Positions 18,801 to 25,835 of a stretch of 52,723 bases of DNA are shown one piece after another (the first letter of the stretch is position 1; each line of letters begins with the position of its first letter). Location of the stretch: NCBI GenBank assembly GCA_028874075.1, contig JAPPLU010000005.1, positions 1 through 52,723 of the forward strand, in the 5' to 3' direction. A program made the position numbers and the translations under genes. Below the pieces are notes generated by a model. It ran no database searches. It was not told the DNA's origin and saw nothing but the letters and a program-made list of their open reading frames with translations. This DNA comes from Chloroflexota bacterium. Lineage in GTDB: Bacteria > Chloroflexota > Dehalococcoidia > Lucifugimonadales > UBA3495.

Positions 18801-19421
18801 TGAGTGCTCTAGATCCCCTGCACAGCAACGAAACTGATCGATTAGGTCCAAGAGTTGCGAAGGATCGGCAGATGCTACGACCTCGGCCGACCGCGCTTCT
18901 AGGTCTCGAATGATTTCTGAGCTCCCTTGGCTATGAACTGACCTCCGCAGACTACGTTTTAGGCCGCGGGCGACCGCCGGCACGAGTGGCTCCCGGGATC
19001 CCGTGACCAGCACGGGCAGCATTCGATTCTCGCTCGATATCCTACGAGCCCCCCATTGTTCAATGGCGTGTCGAATATAGGCAACCCCAGTTGAGGCCGG
19101 GTCCCAAAGTAAGTGAGCCAAGACTAGCGCGAACGAAGACTTCCCAGTACCGTAGTCACCCGTGACGCGCCATGCACGATTGGCCGACCCCGGCTGCAGA
19201 GCTTCAATAATGCGTGAGAATGACGACACCACGGGCGGCGTCATAACGTATTGGCTCAGCGATTTAGCGTCGCCAAAATCCGCCTCCAAGTGGATCGAAC
19301 GCAGATATCGCTCAGGAACGCGGAAAACGCTGCTGATGTTGATATCATCCTCGCAAGCACCTCGGGGCGCCGTACGGTCGTGCGCCGGCAACGGGTATCC
19401 AGTGCGTTCTCGTTCAAACAT
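15858..19421 (-). CDS. Large AAA-type ATPase of the sulfur cassette
   Basis: 1187 residues from ATG 19421, overlapping the DUF4007 gene by eight bases. Walker A is GDYGTGKSS near residue 94 and Walker B is VLLVLDELGKFLEY about 120 residues later. The region before the P-loop (FGDAKSLSQYVMTPPVVSSF) resembles the opening of large defence ATPases such as BrxC/PglY or DptF-type proteins, which bind their site early and have long C-terminal halves. The remaining 900 residues are not recognised. In those families the ATPase drives a complex on DNA; here the partners would be DUF4007 and the dual-GHKL protein. Family placement is a judgement from layout, the ATPase call is firm. Confidence 0.72.
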   Translation of the reverse strand: MFERERTGYPLPAHDRTAPRGACEDDINISSVFRVPERYLRSIHLEADFGDAKSLSQYVMTPPVVSSFSRIIEALQPGSANRAWRVTGDYGTGKSSFALVLAHLLWDPASTGVAYIRHAIEQWGARRISSENRMLPVLVTGSREPLVPAVARGLKRSLRRSVHSQGSSEIIRDLEARSAEVVASADPSQLLDLIDQFRCCAGDLEHSGVLLVLDELGKFLEYAALRSDTEDVYVLQRLAEAADRSGERPLMLLGLLHQGFHAYAENLPSSHRQEWQKVAGRFGEIVFDQPLSHVTTVVKGALNVDPTLITNDVELSLPAVQAAALRTGWYGTSGEVLSPLDTYPLHPTVLPVLVRFFGRFGQHERSLLSFLLSSEPFGLQHFADRHALGPSWYRLSDFYDYIRSAFGHRLAGRNHQNQWLRISDTIDRMTDLTDIQLEALKTVAVLNVLDAEHLLANDVVLAATVGDGDGTGAISEAMAGLRHRKLIFNRGVAGGYCLWPSTSVDLESTFEEAKRVLGPVTSVSAQLKPHLTQSSVVARRHYIESGTLRHFEIRYADVADMLETMQRPAEADGLVVMVLCDTLEGRREVIANVEANGDAIPPDVLVAVPLPLQSIAAGVLDAQSWQWVGDNTPELSQDPYASAEVARQIAASQKSLGKILDSVFGFRNGNFGQTLWWHRGREVSPPDRGKLSAMVSEICDELYGNAPRILNELLNRRTLSSAASAARQRLVERMFSDSGEPSLGFDDGKAPPEKSMYLSVLSAGNVHREAGGCLILLEPPPGADPLNLRPALSQILVQLEQANGRRVPVAEMFKVLQNRPYGVRMGVAPLLLAITLVAHAHEIAVYENGTYLQTFGAPDFLRLTKQPSTFELQLCRVTGVRMEVFNLLVRIFAEERSDGQGNELLDVVRPLSVFAAQLPEYTRRKPNLPDSARGVRDALLTAREPSTLMFEGLPMACGSAPFALDGPTDSEAARRFVDALRYALDQLRATYPELLERLRQRIISGLTDGSADPSRDLIMQRASRLAAVATEPRMQSFIWCLADAALGDDAWTERVASFVASKPPARWTSADEIRAMIEIDILAAAFRRVEATVFDGHDDEPGVNALRLGLTRGDGSEVATVVRIRAKDETKVRELATGVERVLADAKGFELAAISSVLWNILGDTDRVDVFYSSSEPRTGCDSAGGL

Positions 19422-20331
19422 CGCAATCTTCTTCGTACACTGCGGCCAGCGGGTCCCAGTCTCCTACGTCCCTGCGAGACAAGAGACCTTGAACAGCCGA
19501 TGGCCGGTAGTTGAACGGCCGAAACGTATCCCGTTCCGCATAGACGTCCAATCGCTCCCGAATTTCGTCCTCCGGTAGTTTGAACGCCTGCCCGATGCTG
19601 CCAGGAGAAATTGCCACATCCCGGTACGTAATGGTGCCCTCGGGCCCATGGTGCCGGTTCCAACAGTCGTACAAGCAATATTCGAATATGCCAGTGGTGA
19701 CCTCCGGCTTTGGTTCCCGGCGAAATGCGTACACAGGTTCGCGTCTTCCAGAGCCGTCAACACGACGGTCTCCAACGTTTTGGAGCAACTCGAGCTCAGC
19801 CAGCGGGCAGTCTAATGATTCCTCCTTGTTCCCTGTCCAAGACTCGGGCGCGACGTACGTCCGCAAAAACACATCCAGATGCTGAGCGAGAGTAACGGAT
19901 GAGTGGGGTCGATCCAGGCTCCCGGTCTCTCTCATAAAAGCTGCGAGGGCCTCGCTACGAGTGAGTTCGGCGTACGGCCATTTGTATAGGAGGAAGTTCC
20001 ACGCGAACAGAGGGTTTTCAGCCTGGGAAGATAGGTTCCAGTGGAGTAGCCACAAGGTTCGGGCATCTTCCAGAAACGGATCGAAGCCACCTTCGCCGAA
20101 AACCGCCTCTCCAAAATGTGTTGGCTCGAGCGTCCGATCACTTCGCGAGGCAACCGCGCCCATTACCTCGACCCAAAAGCGAATGGACCGGACCATATTC
20201 TTGCCCACTCCAAGAGTGACCATCGCCTTTTCCACATTTGCGAACGCACTGGGGTCTTCCACTACAGCGCGATAGGCTTTCGGCAACCATGCGTAGCGAC
20301 AAACAAAGCTTTCGTGTCCAGAAAAGCGCAC
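19414..20331 (-). CDS. DUF4007 family protein
   Basis: 305 residues from GTG 20331, preceded by GGAAGG. The start FSGHESFVCRYAWLPKAY and the following LGVGKNMVRSIRFWVEVMGA match the DUF4007 pattern (GHExFxxRxxWLxK, LGVGKNMV). The middle looks like a winged-helix DNA-binding fold. DUF4007 has no assigned function; I recall it near PAPS-reductase-type genes, which agrees with the arrangement here. It sits between cysteine desulfurase (88 bases upstream) and the large ATPase (8-base overlap), so it is probably co-translated with the ATPase and may be its DNA-binding or regulatory partner. Confidence 0.78.
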   Translation of the reverse strand: MRFSGHESFVCRYAWLPKAYRAVVEDPSAFANVEKAMVTLGVGKNMVRSIRFWVEVMGAVASRSDRTLEPTHFGEAVFGEGGFDPFLEDARTLWLLHWNLSSQAENPLFAWNFLLYKWPYAELTRSEALAAFMRETGSLDRPHSSVTLAQHLDVFLRTYVAPESWTGNKEESLDCPLAELELLQNVGDRRVDGSGRREPVYAFRREPKPEVTTGIFEYCLYDCWNRHHGPEGTITYRDVAISPGSIGQAFKLPEDEIRERLDVYAERDTFRPFNYRPSAVQGLLSRRDVGDWDPLAAVYEEDCDV

Positions 20332-20419
20332 GATTACCTTCCTTCACCGATCTCGCAGCCCAACTGGGCATCGCAACGAACGGCCACGATGACTCCCGGG
20401 TGCTGGCAACCCATGATCG

Positions 20420-21580
20420 CTATCCTCGCAGGGCTGTCCTTGTGTCGGACACGGCATCCACAATGAACCGACCCGCCAGCTCTATCTGTTTGTTCGTAGT
20501 GAACTTACCGGTTCCAATACGAAGCGCTCCTTCTTGCAGCGTCTCTGAGAGCCCCATCGCACGCAGCACGTGAGAGGGACTTTGGGAAGCTGATGAACAC
20601 GCTGCGCCCGAGGAAAGAGCCACAAGTCGTCGCAGCCGAGCTATGACTGCGTCGTTGGGTACACCGGGGACCGACACATGCAGGTTGTTGCTGAGGCGAT
20701 GGCTACGATCACCGTTGACAACAAGGCCATCAATACCATCCAGCAACATTTCTTCCAGCCGGTCGCGCTGGTTGGCCATGCGGGGTTCATCGGAAGACAT
20801 TTCAACTTGCCGCAGCCGGCACGCTTTACCCAGACCGACGATGCCAGGGACGTTGGGTGTACCTTGGGCTGCGCTATGTCCGCTCTGATCCATCAACCAC
20901 CCTTCGAAACCCCGGGGTGCGATCAAGGCGCCAACACCTTTCGGACCGTAAATTTTGTGAGCGCTGACCGCGAGGTACGTTATCCCCCATTCGTCGCTGA
21001 CCATGGGAATACGCCCCACTGCTTGTGTGGCGTCAACAAGCGTCTGTGAACCGGCAGCATTAGCGACGGCAACGATTTCGCCGACAGGATAAATCGTACC
21101 CACTTCGTTATTAGCGGCCATGACGCAGACGAGATCAACGCCATCTTGGCACGCGCGTCGGAGTTCGGACATTTCGAGCCTTGCTTGACCATCGACGGGA
21201 AGCCAGCATACGACGACTTCGCCCTGCTGTTCGTAAAGCTTGATGGCATCCATAACGGCTCGGTGTTCTACCGTGGACAGTGCGACCCGCAACGGCCTGT
21301 GTTTGCAGGACGCAACCGCGTGGAAAAGGGCCAAGGAGATGCCCTGCGTAGAACCCGAAGTAAAGCATACGCCCTCTGGAGCAGCACCAACTAACCGTGC
21401 TACGTCGCATCTTGCCCCGTACAACAGTTCGGCAGCCAATTCCCCGTACAGGTGCTCAACGCTGTTGGCGTTCCCATAGGCGTAGGTCATGACCTCCATC
21501 ACAACGGCCGCTACTCGAGGATCGACTGGCGTAGTCGAATGATGATCCAAGTAGATCGGTAGTTGACCTGGCAGCTTCAT
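20420..21580 (-). CDS. Cysteine desulfurase (IscS/NifS/DndA-like)
   Basis: 386 residues from ATG 21580, GGAAG seven bases upstream; GTG 21583 is adjacent. A PLP-dependent aminotransferase class V protein: YLDHHSTTPVDP at the start, NANSVEHLYGELA, MAANNEVGTIYP, the PLP lysine in VSAHKIYGPKGVGAL, and the catalytic cysteine in SSGAACSSASQSPSH. It would strip sulfur from cysteine to give a persulfide. As the first gene of the cassette ending in a DndC-like protein it probably supplies sulfur for that chemistry, as DndA or IscS does for DNA phosphorothioation. No Fe-S scaffold gene is nearby. Family is certain; the link to the cassette is from gene order. Confidence 0.9.
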   Translation of the reverse strand: MKLPGQLPIYLDHHSTTPVDPRVAAVVMEVMTYAYGNANSVEHLYGELAAELLYGARCDVARLVGAAPEGVCFTSGSTQGISLALFHAVASCKHRPLRVALSTVEHRAVMDAIKLYEQQGEVVVCWLPVDGQARLEMSELRRACQDGVDLVCVMAANNEVGTIYPVGEIVAVANAAGSQTLVDATQAVGRIPMVSDEWGITYLAVSAHKIYGPKGVGALIAPRGFEGWLMDQSGHSAAQGTPNVPGIVGLGKACRLRQVEMSSDEPRMANQRDRLEEMLLDGIDGLVVNGDRSHRLSNNLHVSVPGVPNDAVIARLRRLVALSSGAACSSASQSPSHVLRAMGLSETLQEGALRIGTGKFTTNKQIELAGRFIVDAVSDTRTALRG

Positions 21581-21602
21581 CACGTGTCTTCCAGTTTACC
21601 TG

Positions 21603-21650
21603 CCGTCGGTTTTGCCCGTCGGTTTCAGTTTTGACCCTGAAACCGACGGG
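21603..21650. promoter_or_regulatory. Perfect 14-bp inverted repeat plus extra half-site upstream of the sulfur cassette
   Basis: CCCGTCGGTTTCAG (21615-21628) and CTGAAACCGACGGG (21637-21650) pair perfectly around an 8-base spacer. A third partial copy, CCGTCGGTTTT, lies at 21603-21613. The site is 23-70 bases upstream of the cysteine desulfurase start, so it could be an operator for the whole cassette or a leader hairpin. No T-run follows, so it is not a simple terminator. Confidence 0.6.
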
Positions 21651-21795
21651 ATATACTCATACCTTGGGCATACCATCTCCGGTGACAAGGCGATCTAGCA
21701 ATTCAACCTGATCCGTGCCGGCGTTTGGAGCAGTTTTCATGCCGAATTTCTTCGCGCCGAAGGGTCTGCACATCCCTCTTTTCTCTCCTTCACAT

Positions 21796-21906
21796 TCTAC
21801 CCTTCAGCGAGAGTGCCGGCAATCCAAACGGAATGCACTCGGACTTAGCAATGCTGTAGCTCCGGTCCACCGAAAAGATGATTGCGGCGGCGCACTGAAG
21901 GGTAGA
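21796..21906. repeat. 12-bp inverted repeat bounding a structured 111-base element
   Basis: TCTACCCTTCAG (21796-21807) and its exact complement CTGAAGGGTAGA (21895-21906) enclose 87 bases. Inside are further short pairings: GAGTGC with GCACTC and GCAATC with GATTGC. The element lies in the 436-base gap between the methylase 3' end (22017) and the cysteine desulfurase start, where I see no convincing gene. It could be a small structured RNA or a tiny mobile repeat. Confidence 0.45.
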
Positions 21907-22016
21907 GAGAACGCTCACGCGGGTCGGGTATAAAGGTTTGTGGAAAGTTCAAATCATCCCGCAATGGCGAGCACCCACCTCAGTATTTGATGCCGTAGTT
22001 GATGATGAAGCCTCGT

Positions 22017-25000
22017 CTACTCGTCGTCATCGTAGGAAGTCCTGACTACCAGACTATGCTCCAGCTCGACCTCTTCCCAAAGGTCACTCAAACCCAGGGA
22101 ATGTAGCCATGCCTTATCGATCTTGTCCGTGATGTGGCGGCACTTAAGGAGGTTGTAGTTGCCTATGTTCTTACCCGCGTTGAGCTTATAGACTACGTTC
22201 TCGGACATGGCCTCAGCCAGTTCTTGGACAGTCTTGAGCATACGCCCACGCTGCTGTTTGGAGAGTTGCTTCGGGCCGAATGGCGCACTGGAAAAGTTCT
22301 TGCGGGTTAGGTCAAAGTCATCCCCTATGGCTACCCACCAAGTGAACATTACCAGTCCGTTGGTTAGGAGAAGAGACAAATTTCGGTCGTCCTCATCAAC
22401 GAATCGAACCGTTCCGTATTTCGTCTGTGCCAATTCAGCACCGCTGGGCCCGAAAACCGGCGGTTGCTCCACGCAGAAAGTTAGCCAGTTATAGGCGGTC
22501 TGTTTGAAGTGGAGAGGGAAACCCTGTCGGGAAGGAGAGAGGTCGCTGCCGAGCCTGTAATCTCTCCGGGAAAGCAAATCCTCGAATCCCTGCACCAGCC
22601 GAGCATTTCCCAATTTTGGCACCAAGCCTCCGAAAAGGGATGGCGTGAATGAGCAGTAGTTGAGATTGTCGAAAAGATAGACCCGCTCTGAATCAAACCA
22701 GCGGTGGAGCCGTGTTGTCATTCGGCTCGGAGCAGTTTCCGTGGACCGCTTCGCCAAGTAGATGGTGTTACGGACGCGCGTATCGAAACTGAACAGTGCG
22801 GAAGGAATTCGTCCGAAAGACGAAAACCAAAGGTGGCCGCATTGTTGATACAGGTACTCCCGCAAGACGGAAAAGTGCTCGCTGAAGCCCATGCTCAGCG
22901 GGACTATCATGCTGGTTCTGCCACTTATCCGGCAAAGTTCGGTTGCCCGCTCCACTACCATGCCGTAAATGTCTGGGCATCCGACGGTGCGTAGCCCCTT
23001 TACAGTGTAAGACTGCCTGACCTTTTTCGTGCTGACATACGGCGGGTTGCCGATGACTACGTCAAAGCCGCCGTTCCTCATTATGGCGTGGAACTCCACG
23101 AACCAGTGGAAGGGCTGGTGGCTAGTGCGCCACTTTTGGAAGGGGGCGGACTTGTTGGCGTCTACGCCATATTCCTTGCCCAGCAGCCCGTCCAGTTGGC
23201 CGCGCAGTTGGAGCAGTTTGGATCGCAATTGTTGCTTGGACTGGGCAAGCTGCTCGTGCCGCATTCCGTATTCGGTCTGGATTTGCTGGAAGTTCCGGTG
23301 TTGCCTGGCGATGTCTCCTGCGGCGGTTTCGATGCGTTTCAGGGCCTCCTCGTCGTCCTTGTCCAGCATCCGGCGCTGCCCGCCGAGGGTCATTTCCATG
23401 GCTTGGCGGACGGAGGCGTCAGAAGTGAAGCCGACCAGGGTGTTGCCGGGCTGGATGTTGAAATCTATGTCGGGCAGGGGCTCTACCTCGTCAACGCTCT
23501 CAAGCTGGGCGGCCAGTTTCAGGAAGAGGCGCAGGCGGCAGATTTCGACAGCCTCCTCCATGATGTCCACGCCATAGAGGTTGTTGACGATGATGGACTT
23601 GAGGATGTAGTAGCGCTCGCTCTGGTGCTGTCCAGCGGCGTCTAGTGCTTCGCGAAAATCGCTGAGGGCGTTGGGACTGCGGGGTCGCCGGGAGGTTTCC
23701 AGGTCGTCGCGGAAGCCCCGCATGGCCTGCAACACCGCTGAGTAAAGCGGCTCCAGGATGTTGAGGGCTGCGAAGAGGAAGGCGCCGGACCCGCAGGCTG
23801 GATCCAGGACGGAGACACGAGTCAGGGCGTGCCAGAAGGCGCGGATCAGCTCAGGACCTTCGCTGTTGACGATGACGTCGCGGGCAAAACGCTCGCTGTC
23901 CAGGTTGAGGGTGATGAGGTCGTTGACGTCCTGCACCTCGCCGGCGGCCAGCTTGCCGCGGACCTCTTCGTAGCGGCGGCGGCGCGCTATCAGCTCGCGC
24001 CAAGTCTCGGTGGGCAGGGCGTACTCGGGGGGCGCGGCCTTGTTCCAGCCGGTGCGCTGCGCCGGGTCGTCCAGCCCGAGGGCGATGTCGTCCGGCAGGG
24101 CTAGAGGTTCCTCCAGTCTGGCGGCGCCTTCGGGGGAGTAGTCCCAGGCGGCACCGTGGCCGAGGGCGGCATAGATGTAGTTGTCGGGGTCGTCCTGGAG
24201 CAGTCGCCATACGCCACCGCCGGGATCGAAGGCAACGGGGCATTCGGCCTGGACCATTTCCAGCAGCCGGGGGATGATGGTGTTGCGGGCGATGTAGCCG
24301 GTGATGTCCTCTTTGGTGTAATAGGCGCCCATCTGCTTCTGGTTGACGTATTTCTCAAAGATGTAGCCCAGAACGTCGGGGTTGATTTCGTTGTCGTTGC
24401 CGGTGGGCCGGTCGTCCAGATGCCACTGGTACTGGTCGAAGAAGTCGAATACCTGCTGGAAGGCGCTATCGGGGATGTTGACGCCGGGGTTGTCGCGCTC
24501 CAGGGCGTGTTGGTCGAATATGCCCCCGTTCAGGTAGGGCACTTTGCCAATAAGGGCGGTAAGTTCCTCAGGGCGGTCTGCTTCGGGCTTCCCCAACCCT
24601 TCGTGGAACAGCCGCAGCAGGAACTCTTGGTAGAAGCGCTGGAACTGGTCGGGGCCGTCCTTCCCCTGGATTCGCTCGAGGCGGTGGCGTAGATAGTGTT
24701 CGTCGCCGTCCAGAAAGCCTTGCTTCTGGATGAAGTAGACGAACATAAGACGGTTGAGCATCAAAGAGGCGTACCAGTCGCGGTCTCCTTGCGCGGTGAA
24801 CCCGTCGATGAACTTCTGGAAGGCGGCCAGTTCCTCACGGAAGCGGTCGTAGAAGCGCTTGGTGACGCGCTCGACATCCAGCGATTGCAGGATCTTTCCG
24901 GTGACGTCGGTAATGCCGAGGTTGCCCTCCTCTTCCAGAGTGAACGCAATGCCGCGCAGCCGTTGCAGGAGGGCCGTACCCGACTGGCCCTTGTCGTAAC

Positions 25001-25355
25001 GCAGTTCGCGGATGGCAAGCGACTTCCCGGATTCGCGCTTGACCCACTGCCAGACCTGCCGGGTCTCGGCGGCATCCACGAAGACAATCAGGTGCTCGTA
25101 GTTGATTTGCGCCACCCTGGTTTCGATCTGGCGGCGGACGCTTTGGGGCGGAACGGCTCCATCGGCGTTGAGGCCGCAGCGGTAGACGGCAAAGCCCGCC
25201 TTTTCTGCCACGGGTTTGAGCGCGTATTCGTGGCCGTCAACGGTCAGCGCCAGCGGCTCCCCCTGGTAGTAGTCCCAACCCAGACCCTCTACGAACAGGT
25301 GAGGAAAGTCGAAGGCCTGTAGGTATGGGCGGAGTTCATCAATCTCTACTTGCAT
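22017..25355 (-). CDS. N6-adenine DNA methyltransferase (type IIG / Eco57I-like, large)
   Basis: 1112 residues from ATG 25355, fifteen bases after the PIN gene. Motif I is VLDPACGSGAFLFAAL near residue 518 and motif IV is VIGNPPYVSTKK near 769, so it transfers methyl to adenine N6. Residues 1-200 form a separate domain (FPHLFVEGLGWDYYQGEPLA, LIVFVDAAETRQVWQWV) common in large Eco57I-type enzymes; I do not see a clear PD-(D/E)XK set in it. After the catalytic core, about residues 800-1112 probably hold the target-recognition domain. It closes a cassette with a PLD-SNF2 helicase and a PIN nuclease, so it is likely the self-marking part of a restriction system. Confidence 0.85.
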   Translation of the reverse strand: MQVEIDELRPYLQAFDFPHLFVEGLGWDYYQGEPLALTVDGHEYALKPVAEKAGFAVYRCGLNADGAVPPQSVRRQIETRVAQINYEHLIVFVDAAETRQVWQWVKRESGKSLAIRELRYDKGQSGTALLQRLRGIAFTLEEEGNLGITDVTGKILQSLDVERVTKRFYDRFREELAAFQKFIDGFTAQGDRDWYASLMLNRLMFVYFIQKQGFLDGDEHYLRHRLERIQGKDGPDQFQRFYQEFLLRLFHEGLGKPEADRPEELTALIGKVPYLNGGIFDQHALERDNPGVNIPDSAFQQVFDFFDQYQWHLDDRPTGNDNEINPDVLGYIFEKYVNQKQMGAYYTKEDITGYIARNTIIPRLLEMVQAECPVAFDPGGGVWRLLQDDPDNYIYAALGHGAAWDYSPEGAARLEEPLALPDDIALGLDDPAQRTGWNKAAPPEYALPTETWRELIARRRRYEEVRGKLAAGEVQDVNDLITLNLDSERFARDVIVNSEGPELIRAFWHALTRVSVLDPACGSGAFLFAALNILEPLYSAVLQAMRGFRDDLETSRRPRSPNALSDFREALDAAGQHQSERYYILKSIIVNNLYGVDIMEEAVEICRLRLFLKLAAQLESVDEVEPLPDIDFNIQPGNTLVGFTSDASVRQAMEMTLGGQRRMLDKDDEEALKRIETAAGDIARQHRNFQQIQTEYGMRHEQLAQSKQQLRSKLLQLRGQLDGLLGKEYGVDANKSAPFQKWRTSHQPFHWFVEFHAIMRNGGFDVVIGNPPYVSTKKVRQSYTVKGLRTVGCPDIYGMVVERATELCRISGRTSMIVPLSMGFSEHFSVLREYLYQQCGHLWFSSFGRIPSALFSFDTRVRNTIYLAKRSTETAPSRMTTRLHRWFDSERVYLFDNLNYCSFTPSLFGGLVPKLGNARLVQGFEDLLSRRDYRLGSDLSPSRQGFPLHFKQTAYNWLTFCVEQPPVFGPSGAELAQTKYGTVRFVDEDDRNLSLLLTNGLVMFTWWVAIGDDFDLTRKNFSSAPFGPKQLSKQQRGRMLKTVQELAEAMSENVVYKLNAGKNIGNYNLLKCRHITDKIDKAWLHSLGLSDLWEEVELEHSLVVRTSYDDDE

Positions 25356-25370
25356 CAGTTACCATTCCTC

Positions 25371-25835
25371 TCACCCGTCAGCGGCAACGTCTGGGATTGC
25401 CACGACTGCAATTTCGTTGAACGGCGCAAAGTCGGCTCCATTCTGCGTAAGCAGGGTGTGGAAACCATTTGCCATCATAGTGGCGACTATGTTTGCGTCG
25501 TGGATGCGCTTGCCGTGCAGGTTGTGGGTAATTACCAGTTGGCGCAGGCGTCTGGATACTTCTTCGGTTTCGTCACATAGATCAAGGTAGCGCAGAAACT
25601 CGGACACGTTTGCTTCCGCGTCTCTAACGCTTAAGCCGAGTCCGTTGTTTTCGATGGGACGGGTGGCAACCACCAGGTATTCTCGAACTATCTGTCCACT
25701 GGCGGCCAGGCGCTTGCCCCGATTGGTAATGCCAGACAGGAGGTCCAGTGCCTCCGAGTGCAGCTGCCGCGATTCGTCCGTCGCGGTCAGCAGCACGTTC
25801 GTATCAACAAAAAGAGAATCATCGGCCATCGTCAT
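25371..25835 (-). CDS. PIN-domain ribonuclease (VapC-like) without adjacent antitoxin
   Basis: 154 residues from ATG 25835 (ATG 25829 possible), overlapping the helicase 3' end by 17 bases. PIN residues are all visible: LFVDTNVLLTA (first Asp), an Glu in ASGQIVREYLVV, Asp in KRIHDANIVATMMANG, and TQNGADFAPF at the end. PIN proteins cut RNA in a metal-dependent way. No antitoxin gene is next to it; instead it sits inside the helicase-methylase operon, so it may be an effector of that system rather than a free toxin-antitoxin module. Whether it is held inactive by the helicase or methylase is unknown. Confidence 0.82.
   Translation of the reverse strand: MTMADDSLFVDTNVLLTATDESRQLHSEALDLLSGITNRGKRLAASGQIVREYLVVATRPIENNGLGLSVRDAEANVSEFLRYLDLCDETEEVSRRLRQLVITHNLHGKRIHDANIVATMMANGFHTLLTQNGADFAPFNEIAVVAIPDVAADG

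Noticed and set aside
10694..21580. Calling the six-gene cassette a canonical Dnd, Ssp or BREX system
   Set aside because: DndB/D/E, SspB/D/E, PglZ and BrxL are not recognisable; only the sulfur genes and ATPase resemble parts of those systems.
24156..25322. Two long plus-strand frames opposite the methylase
   Set aside because: Mirror frames of a motif-confirmed gene.
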